From Bacilli bacterium (GTDB lineage: Bacteria; Bacillota_I; Bacilli_A; Izemoplasmatales; Hujiaoplasmataceae), in the NCBI GenBank assembly GCA_016935515.1, contig JAFGQT010000079.1, forward strand, positions 1 to 36,964: a stretch of 36,964 nucleotides of DNA, read 5' to 3'. A program made the position numbers and the translations under genes. This document shows, one piece after another, positions 31,983-36,964 of this stretch. The number at the start of each line of letters is the position of its first letter. Position 1 is the stretch's first letter. The notes beneath the pieces were generated by a model that was not told the origin of the DNA, ran no database searches, and saw only the letters and a program-made list of their open reading frames with translations.

Positions 31983-32624
31983 ATGGAAAAGACACGTGAA
32001 GCGATCATCAATCATGCGTTGGAGTTGTTTTCCGAGCGTGGATACGAAGGCGTGTCAATGCGCGACATCGCGTATTCGGTTGGTATCAAAGCGCCATCCA
32101 TCTATAATCACTTTGTTTCCAAGGAAGATATTTTCAACAGCATCATCGATGAAATGGCAAAGCGCTATCGAGAGATGGCAATGAGCAGTCAGATCCCTCA
32201 AGGAACAATGGAAGACATTGTTGACACGTATGTGCAGGTGACTACTGAAGCTTTAGTGGCCATCGCCCAGAAGATGCTGCTGTTCATGATCAAAGACAAT
32301 TTTGCCAAGCAGTATCGAAGGTTGTTGACAATCGAACAATACCGTAGCGAGAAGGCTGGAAGCGCCTACCGTTCATTCTTCATCGATGGCGCAATCGCAT
32401 TTGAATCGGAATTGTTTCAACAAATGATGGATCGTGGTGTATTCATCAAATGCGATCCGAAGATCATGGCTTACCATTTTTATGCACCTATTTTCTTGAT
32501 GATCAACCAATTTGGGAATATGAGCGATGCTGAATCTATGGCACTGGAAACTGTCAAAAAGCATGTAGAACAATTTTCGAGAATTTATGTCAAAAATCTC
32601 GTCAAGAGCGAGAATCAAACTTAG
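31983..32624 (+). CDS. TetR/AcrR-family transcriptional regulator
   Basis: This encodes 213 residues. The N-terminal helix-turn-helix is typical: REAIINHALELFSERGYEGV, SMRDIAYSVGIKAPSIYNHF and then VSKEDIF (residues about 6-53). The C-terminal about 150 residues form the helical ligand and dimer domain; its ligand is unknown. GGAGGGGATAAG lies upstream of the ATG and overlaps the end of the flavodoxin gene, so the three genes are one operon. The two palindromic operators in the operon promoter are the obvious binding sites, making this an autoregulated repressor. No terminator is obvious between it and the next gene. Confidence 0.93.
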   Translation: MEKTREAIINHALELFSERGYEGVSMRDIAYSVGIKAPSIYNHFVSKEDIFNSIIDEMAKRYREMAMSSQIPQGTMEDIVDTYVQVTTEALVAIAQKMLLFMIKDNFAKQYRRLLTIEQYRSEKAGSAYRSFFIDGAIAFESELFQQMMDRGVFIKCDPKIMAYHFYAPIFLMINQFGNMSDAESMALETVKKHVEQFSRIYVKNLVKSENQT

Positions 32625-32695
32625 AAACTTGATTACGTTTACCATACCTTAGAGCGATACATTGATCTGGAAATCAGAACAATCAGGAGCGAGCG

Positions 32696-33529
32696 ATGAA
32701 AATAATACTAATTGAAGGTCTTCCCGGCAGCGGGAAAACCACCTTTGCTAAAAGAATTTCACAATATTTGGATGCCAACCACATTGACAACAAGTTTTTT
32801 TCCGAGGGCGATCTACATCCAGTGGATCTTGCTTGGACGTCGATCCTTTCCGAGACTGATCTGGAAAGAATGATAACCGAATACCCACAACTTGCAGATA
32901 AGATTGCATGTCATGTCAAACAGACAGATGATGGTTATTTATTGGCATATACAAATATAGAGATTGATGAAAGATCTAAAGGATTTTACGATTATTGCCA
33001 GCATTTTGAAATCTACAACACAGATGATCTAGACTATTTTTTTCGTGAGCATGTCAAATTATGGGAAAGCTTTGTCAAAGAGAACGCTGATACTGACAAA
33101 ACTTACATTTTCGAGTGCGTTTTTTTACAGAATCATATCAACGAGATCATGCTAAAATATGATTTGAACATCGAACAGACCATCAATTACTTTCGCCGTT
33201 TCAGCGAGGTATTCTCTGAAGTTGAAGTCAAGTTATTCTACATTGACCAGATAGACGTCAAGACAATTTTTGACAAGACGATCAATGAACGCAGAAGCAG
33301 AAACAAGGCACTGTATAAAGATTGGATCGATCACGTGATTGAATACTTCGAGGGTTCAAAGAACGCACATCTCAAGAATTATCTCGGTTATGATGGTGCT
33401 CTGAGATTCTTTCAAGAGCGGAAAGAATTGGAACATAGAATTCTCCAGGGTCTTGATTTTGAAGTAGTGATCGCTGAATTGGATAAGGATTATGACTCGG
33501 TTTTTGATATAATGAAATCCAACTTATAA
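32696..33529 (+). CDS. P-loop NTPase, kinase-like
   Basis: This encodes 277 residues. It starts MKIILIEGLPGSGKTTFAKR, a Walker A motif at residues 8-15 in the style of small-molecule or nucleoside kinases. Other landmarks are KFFSEGDLHPVDLAW (about 35-49), TYIFECVFLQNHINEIM, which resembles the Walker B-like strand of the AAA_33/Zeta-toxin-related kinase group, and a lid-like INERRSRNKALYKDW. The substrate is not identifiable. CAGGAGCG precedes the ATG, 71 bases after the TetR stop, so it may have its own weak promoter or be read from the TetR operon. A bidirectional terminator separates it from the convergent ytqB. Confidence 0.75.
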   Translation: MKIILIEGLPGSGKTTFAKRISQYLDANHIDNKFFSEGDLHPVDLAWTSILSETDLERMITEYPQLADKIACHVKQTDDGYLLAYTNIEIDERSKGFYDYCQHFEIYNTDDLDYFFREHVKLWESFVKENADTDKTYIFECVFLQNHINEIMLKYDLNIEQTINYFRRFSEVFSEVEVKLFYIDQIDVKTIFDKTINERRSRNKALYKDWIDHVIEYFEGSKNAHLKNYLGYDGALRFFQERKELEHRILQGLDFEVVIAELDKDYDSVFDIMKSNL

Positions 33530-33530
33530 A

Positions 33531-33578
33531 AAAATACTCTGTATCTACCGACTAACGCGGCTTGATACAGAGTTTTTC
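33531..33578. terminator. Bidirectional terminator between the P-loop gene and ytqB
   Basis: ACTCTGTATC (33536-33545) pairs with GATACAGAGT (33564-33573) with an 18-base loop. It is flanked by an A run on the left and a T run on the right, so it can serve both convergent genes. Confidence 0.85.
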
Positions 33579-34113
33579 ATGCAGTTTTTGTGATCTTGAT
33601 AATATATGGGGCAAGTTCCTTGTTCAAAACGGAATATTTCATCACATCGAAGTGTCTACTGGGCAGTCGTTCAACGAAGTGTAAAAGCCTCATGCTTTCA
33701 TTGCCGGTATGTTTTTGATATACAACTAGAACGACAATGCCTTCGATTTCAAGTAGTTCAAGCAGTTTTTTCAAGGAGTTGATCGTAGAATCGGATTCGG
33801 TCCGGATTTCCTTGGAACCTCCGGGAAGGTAACCGAGATTGTAAATGGCTCCGGCAATCGGCTTTTTGACGTGATCAGACACGAATTGATGATCGCTGTT
33901 GATCAGCGTAACGTTGGTTACATTATTTTGCTCAAGCAATGAGCGAGTCATCTCAATGGCTTCGACCTGAATGTCAAAGGCATAAACCTTATTGGCGATG
34001 CCAGCCAAGAACAAAGTATCCCTGCCACTTCCACACGTCATGTCGATAAGGATCTTGTCATGAAAATCTCTTTGAAGGAACAACTCATGCGACCATTCAG
34101 CGACTTTGATCAT
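33577..34113 (-). CDS. ytqB: SAM-dependent methyltransferase YtqB/MnmM (tRNA wobble-uridine modification)
   Basis: This 178-residue class I methyltransferase is of the YtqB family. Motif I is LIDMTCGSGRDTLFLAG (about residues 22-38). It is followed by VYAFDIQVEAIEMTR, and the family-specific IYNLGYLPGGSKEI lies near 89-102. In Bacillus subtilis YtqB (MnmM) has been reported to methylate nm5s2U to mnm5s2U at the wobble position of tRNA. AGGGGTGAG precedes the ATG at 34113. The first 17 bases overlap the 3' end of ytqA, so the two are translationally coupled. The conserved pairing with ytqA supports the call. Confidence 0.9.
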   Translation of the reverse strand: MIKVAEWSHELFLQRDFHDKILIDMTCGSGRDTLFLAGIANKVYAFDIQVEAIEMTRSLLEQNNVTNVTLINSDHQFVSDHVKKPIAGAIYNLGYLPGGSKEIRTESDSTINSLKKLLELLEIEGIVVLVVYQKHTGNESMRLLHFVERLPSRHFDVMKYSVLNKELAPYIIKITKTA

Positions 34114-35041
34114 TTTGATATCTCACCCCTTGATATGTTTTTCTCCTTCTCAGCAGTTTGTCGATTTCGTTTGTCACAACGAATTTGCGTAAGGACCACA
34201 TTGGCGCGATCAAATCTTCTTTTGGTGCATCTCCGGTCAATCGGTAGAGGATTATGTCGGGTCTCAACAATTCGATTTGATCGGCTACGATTTCCACATA
34301 CTCACCAAGTGTCAGCAACTTGAAATTGGTTTTTTCTAGATACTTGGCAATAGCGGTATCGCGGGTGATGTAAAGCATATGGATTTTAAGCCCTTGGATA
34401 TCAAGTTTGTTCAGGTGGGCAACGGTTTCAAGCATCATGTCTTTGGTTTCATGCGGCAAGCCATTGATGATATGGGCTACGACATGAATATTTCCTTTGC
34501 GCAGACGACTGACGGCCTGATCGAAAGTCTCGAGATCGTGCTGACGGTTGATCAGTTTTGCAGTTTCAGGATGAATCGTCTGCAATCCCAACTCAACTGT
34601 CAAAAATGTTTTTTTGTTCAGTTCGAAAAGATATTTCAAAACATCATCTTTGAGGCAATCAGGTCTCGTGGCGATACTGATACCGACGATATTCGGATCA
34701 AGATTCAAGGCAGCGTCATATATCTGCCTCAGTTTGTCGACTGGGGCATAAGTGTTTGTGTTCGCCTGGAAATAGACAATCGTTTTTCCTGAAGACCATT
34801 TTTTGGTCATCATGGCCTTGATTTCTATGTATTGCTCTTCGAGCGTCATGGAAACATCGCCAGCGAAATCTCCCGAACCTTTTTCGGAACAATAGATACA
34901 TCCCGCATAGGACAGGGTCCCGTCACGATTAGGACATGTAAATCCAGCATTCAAGGGTATCCGGAAGACTTTCTCGCCGAATTTCTCGCGATAAAAATCA
35001 TTGACCGTCAGATACGGTCTTTCCTTCGTCTGATAATTCAT
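34097..35041 (-). CDS. ytqA: Radical SAM protein YtqA (TIGR01212 family)
   Basis: This encodes 314 residues. The cluster-binding region is FTCPNRDGTLSYAGCIYCSE, where the family's CX(n)CX2C arrangement supplies three Cys for the 4Fe-4S cluster that cleaves S-adenosylmethionine. Other family features are GKTIVYFQANTNTYAPVDKL, VGISIATRPDC, FLTVELGLQTIHPETAKLIN and VVAHIINGLPHETKDMM. The reported linkage is with ytqB in tRNA wobble-uridine modification; the exact reaction is less certain to me. The start is set at 35041 (MNYQTKERPYL), since the longer ORF would include the promoter; GGTGAT lies just upstream. The stop overlaps ytqB by 17 bases. Confidence 0.92.
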   Translation of the reverse strand: MNYQTKERPYLTVNDFYREKFGEKVFRIPLNAGFTCPNRDGTLSYAGCIYCSEKGSGDFAGDVSMTLEEQYIEIKAMMTKKWSSGKTIVYFQANTNTYAPVDKLRQIYDAALNLDPNIVGISIATRPDCLKDDVLKYLFELNKKTFLTVELGLQTIHPETAKLINRQHDLETFDQAVSRLRKGNIHVVAHIINGLPHETKDMMLETVAHLNKLDIQGLKIHMLYITRDTAIAKYLEKTNFKLLTLGEYVEIVADQIELLRPDIILYRLTGDAPKEDLIAPMWSLRKFVVTNEIDKLLRRRKTYQGVRYQNDQSR

Positions 35042-35057
35042 CCTATCACCATGATCA

Positions 35058-35066
35058 ATTATAGCA
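35058..35066 (-). promoter_or_regulatory. Extended -10 promoter of ytqA-ytqB
   Basis: On the minus strand TGC-TATAAT (35066-35058) gives a predicted start near 35051, only about 10 bases before the ATG. The leader is therefore essentially the GGTGATAGG ribosome binding site. Confidence 0.7.
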
Positions 35067-35105
35067 CAATACCGATGCGATTTTGGTTCGTATAATAGGC
35101 AAATG

Positions 35106-35114
35106 TGATATAAT
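35106..35114 (+). promoter_or_regulatory. Extended -10 promoter of the DUF1189-like gene
   Basis: TGA-TATAAT lies 22 bases before GTG 35136 and 43 bases from the divergent ytqA -10 box. No convincing -35 box is present. Confidence 0.7.
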
Positions 35115-35135
35115 GTAATAAGTTGGGTGATAATA

Positions 35136-35960
35136 GTGTATAACATTGCAAAAGACAGTATTTTCCAGCCTCGAAATCTGATAACATACAGAAACAAGTC
35201 AGGCTGGTTCGCATTTTTCTATTTGATGATATTGACGCTTTTCATGTCCATAGGAGCTATCGTTTTTTATGCAGGCTACCAGAACAACGACGTGATCACA
35301 ACTGAGATCACGGGCTGTGTATTGAACTCTGGAACTGTTGTGTGTGAAGATCCAAGTCATGAAGATTCCGACAAGTACACTTTATACGGGTACACTTTGT
35401 TTTTCCTAAATGAAGACACAGACATTTCGGAAATTAGTGCGTTGATGGACGCATCGACAATCATCGTTCAAGGCGATCGGCTCGACTTCTATATGGATGG
35501 TCAGCGTTTTACGTCAATGAGCATTTTTACTGGATCAGACGAAATAGGTTTTGACGACTTTTTTGCGTCAATGAAAGTGGCCATTCTGATCGGTAGTCTG
35601 GTCGTAGGTTTCGCGGGTAACTTGTTTTTGCTTTTGTTCATTTCCTTAGTATCTACTATTCCCTTTATCAGGCTCAGGAAGTTTATCAAGTTTGGCAAGA
35701 TTTACAAACTGGTGATCTTTGCGATTACACCGATAGCTTTTTTGATGACTTTTTACAATCTGCTCGATCTTCACCAGATGTTGTTCTTCGTTCTCATGTT
35801 CATTGGTTACCGTTCCATCTACCTTCTGCAACGCGAACTGTATTATCAGACTATGATGCATTTGCAGTCTCATGGTTCCAATACAGTTGATAGCGAATAT
35901 TCGCTTATTGAAGATGATGAATCTGAAGAGTCTGAAAACTCGGAAGACGACGATTCATAG
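35136..35960 (+). CDS. DUF1189-like membrane protein with acidic tail
   Basis: This encodes 274 residues. GTG 35136 is chosen because GGGTGAT lies 5-10 bases upstream; an in-frame GTG at 35127 overlaps that ribosome binding site. YNIAKDSIFQPRNLITYRNK leads into a first transmembrane helix, as in DUF1189 proteins. An extracellular domain of about 100 residues with two Cys (GCVLNSGTVVCE) follows, then three more transmembrane segments (about 150-175, 193-210 and 215-232). The C-terminus is a strongly acidic tail of Asp, Glu and Ser. The two Cys could form a disulfide. Family function is unknown. It is transcribed divergently from ytqA-ytqB and precedes the leuS T-box region. Confidence 0.72.
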   Translation: MYNIAKDSIFQPRNLITYRNKSGWFAFFYLMILTLFMSIGAIVFYAGYQNNDVITTEITGCVLNSGTVVCEDPSHEDSDKYTLYGYTLFFLNEDTDISEISALMDASTIIVQGDRLDFYMDGQRFTSMSIFTGSDEIGFDDFFASMKVAILIGSLVVGFAGNLFLLLFISLVSTIPFIRLRKFIKFGKIYKLVIFAITPIAFLMTFYNLLDLHQMLFFVLMFIGYRSIYLLQRELYYQTMMHLQSHGSNTVDSEYSLIEDDESEESENSEDDDS

Positions 35961-35969
35961 GATTACAAC

Positions 35970-35998
35970 TTGCAAAAAAATCTGACTCATGATATGAT
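35970..35998 (+). promoter_or_regulatory. Promoter of the T-box/leuS transcript
   Basis: TTGCAA (35970-35975), a 17-base spacer and TATGAT (35993-35998). The predicted start near 36005 fits the beginning of the T-box stem I region. Confidence 0.72.
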
Positions 35999-36004
35999 AT
36001 GTAA

Positions 36005-36223
36005 AAATGCAATGACAAGGAAGCATAGGTATTGACATTCCGATAAGAGAGCCGGTGGTTGGTGAAAACCGGAACGGAAACAATTCCTTCTCGTCCTTTG
36101 AGCTTTCAGGATGAACCCAAGTAGTCTTGAACGTCTGTCCGCGTTAAGGATCTGAGTGCCGGCTCGTCCGGAATTAAGGTGGTACCGCGATCATGATCGT
36201 CCTTTTGCAGGGGCGATCTTTTT
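36005..36223 (+). ncRNA. T-box leader (tRNA-Leu-sensing) upstream of leuS
   Basis: Landmarks in order: the AGAGAG element (36046-36051 region) followed by the GGTG..AAAACCGG terminal hairpin of stem I; a 3' strand with the likely specifier CTC (36090-36092), a leucine codon followed by a purine; and the conserved T-box AATTAAGGTGGTACCGCG at 36172-36189, whose TGGTACC bulge pairs with the acceptor end of uncharged tRNA. The intrinsic terminator is GATCGTCC (36195-36202) with GGGCGATC (36211-36218) and five T. Uncharged tRNA(Leu, GAG) should favour the antiterminator and switch leuS on. The specifier placement is by pattern, not by full folding. Confidence 0.93.
36195..36223 (+). terminator. 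Regulated terminator of the leuS T-box
   Basis: An 8-bp stem with one T-G pair (36195-36202 with 36211-36218) and five T. It competes with the antiterminator that includes the T-box sequence. Confidence 0.88.
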
Positions 36224-36239
36224 ATTAGGAGGTTTGAAT

Positions 36240-36964
36240 ATGAGTGAGTTTGTACCAGGATTCAATCACAAGGAAATCGAACGTAAATGGCAGGAGAGGT
36301 GGTATGGCTCCGGTTGTTTTCATGCAAAGGATTTTTCAGATAAACCGAAATATTACTCGTTGGTAGAATATCCATATCCTTCGGGGCACGGGATGCATGT
36401 CGGACACATCCGAGCCTACATGTCATTGGAAGTAGTCTCACGCAAGCGGCGCATGGAAGGTTACAATGTTATGTTTCCAATCGGATTCGATGCCTTCGGT
36501 TTGCCCACCGAGAACTACGCGATTCAAAACAATATCCATCCTCGGATCATCACTGACGAGAACATAAAAACCTTCACGGAGCAAATCAAAGCTACCGGGT
36601 TTTCCTTTGATTTCAGCCGCGTTGTTGATACCACAGATCCGGAGTATTACAAGTTCACGCAATGGATATTTCTGAAGATGTATGAACACGGTCTTGTCTA
36701 CAAAAGCAAAACTTACGTCAATTTCTGCCCCAGTTGCAAGGTAGTCCTTTCAAACGAAGAATCTCAAGGTGGAGTCTGCGATAGATGCGGACACGAAGTT
36801 GAGCAACTTGAAAAAGATGTCTGGTTTCTGAAAATTACAGAATATGCCGATAAATTGCTCAAAGGACTAAAAGAATTGGATGCTCCGGAAAGAATCAAGA
36901 CCGAACAAGAGAAGTGGATCGGAAAATCCGAAGGTGCATACATCGAGTTTGCGGTGGCGAACAC
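36240..36964 (+). CDS. leuS: Leucyl-tRNA synthetase, N-terminal part (3' truncated by window)
   Basis: About 241 residues are present. This class I synthetase charges tRNA(Leu). Visible features are FNHKEIERKWQERWY, the HIGH-type motif HVGH within EYPYPSGHGMHVGHIRAYMS, the following MFPIGFDAFGLPTENYAIQN, and a zinc-binding pair CPSC...CDRCG (residues about 163-186) typical of LeuRS. The motif reads GHIRAY and the Leu-type context FGLPTENYAI replaces the commoner GHPEGY or GHVRNY with FGLPAEN/QYAI, so it is a divergent LeuRS subtype. The T-box with a leucine specifier supports leucine specificity. AGGAGG precedes the ATG. The 3' part lies beyond the window. Confidence 0.92.
   Translation, partial: MSEFVPGFNHKEIERKWQERWYGSGCFHAKDFSDKPKYYSLVEYPYPSGHGMHVGHIRAYMSLEVVSRKRRMEGYNVMFPIGFDAFGLPTENYAIQNNIHPRIITDENIKTFTEQIKATGFSFDFSRVVDTTDPEYYKFTQWIFLKMYEHGLVYKSKTYVNFCPSCKVVLSNEESQGGVCDRCGHEVEQLEKDVWFLKITEYADKLLKGLKELDAPERIKTEQEKWIGKSEGAYIEFAVAN

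Overview
The window looks like a chromosomal segment of a low-to-moderate GC Gram-positive-type bacterium (Bacillota/Mycoplasmatota, perhaps an Acholeplasma/Izemoplasma- or Erysipelotrichia-like lineage). The evidence is a rimP-nusA-rnpM-ylxQ-infB-rbfA operon, a compact IF-2, one RNase J, a T-box leader before leuS, YutG-type PgpA, the YtqA/YtqB pair, strong GGAGG/GGTGAT ribosome binding sites and extended -10 promoters. TGA is used as a stop codon (uvrC, pgpA, ytqA), so this is not a code-4 Mycoplasma. The lineage is inferred from gene content only.

Layout. 1-723: 3' end of an M3 oligoendopeptidase. 788-8705: two lipoproteins, a beta-propeller protein and a 1905-residue protein with a Thr-rich stalk, an InlB-B-like domain and three large divergent helical repeats. 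8790-9808: SpoU-type RNA methyltransferase and a small GNAT. 10023-11739 (minus strand): two multi-pass membrane proteins. 12098-16419: the translation/transcription operon, with a terminator-like hairpin in its leader. 16506-20727: uvrC, a DEDDh exonuclease-like protein and a GPH-family symporter. 20748-22427 (minus): RNase J. 22655-23350: a DUF2500-like membrane-anchored protein behind a promoter/terminator leader. 23417-26713: priA-fmt. 26782-30643: pgpA, a membrane protein with a degenerate HD-GYP domain, metK and a LemA-like protein. 30849-32624: a TetR-controlled operon with two palindromic operators (4-TM protein, flavodoxin-fold protein with a Cys cluster, TetR). 32696-33529: P-loop kinase-like protein. 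33577-35041 (minus): ytqB and ytqA, wobble-uridine tRNA modification genes. 35136-35960: DUF1189-like membrane protein. 35970-36964: promoter, T-box and the start of leuS.

Most of the window is housekeeping: translation initiation, ribosome maturation, tRNA modification and charging, DNA repair and restart. The least ordinary parts are the giant repeat lipoprotein, the membrane protein with the inactive-looking HD-GYP domain, two terminator-containing leaders that could act as attenuators, and the double-operator TetR operon. No tRNA, rRNA, CRISPR array, insertion sequence or phage gene was seen.
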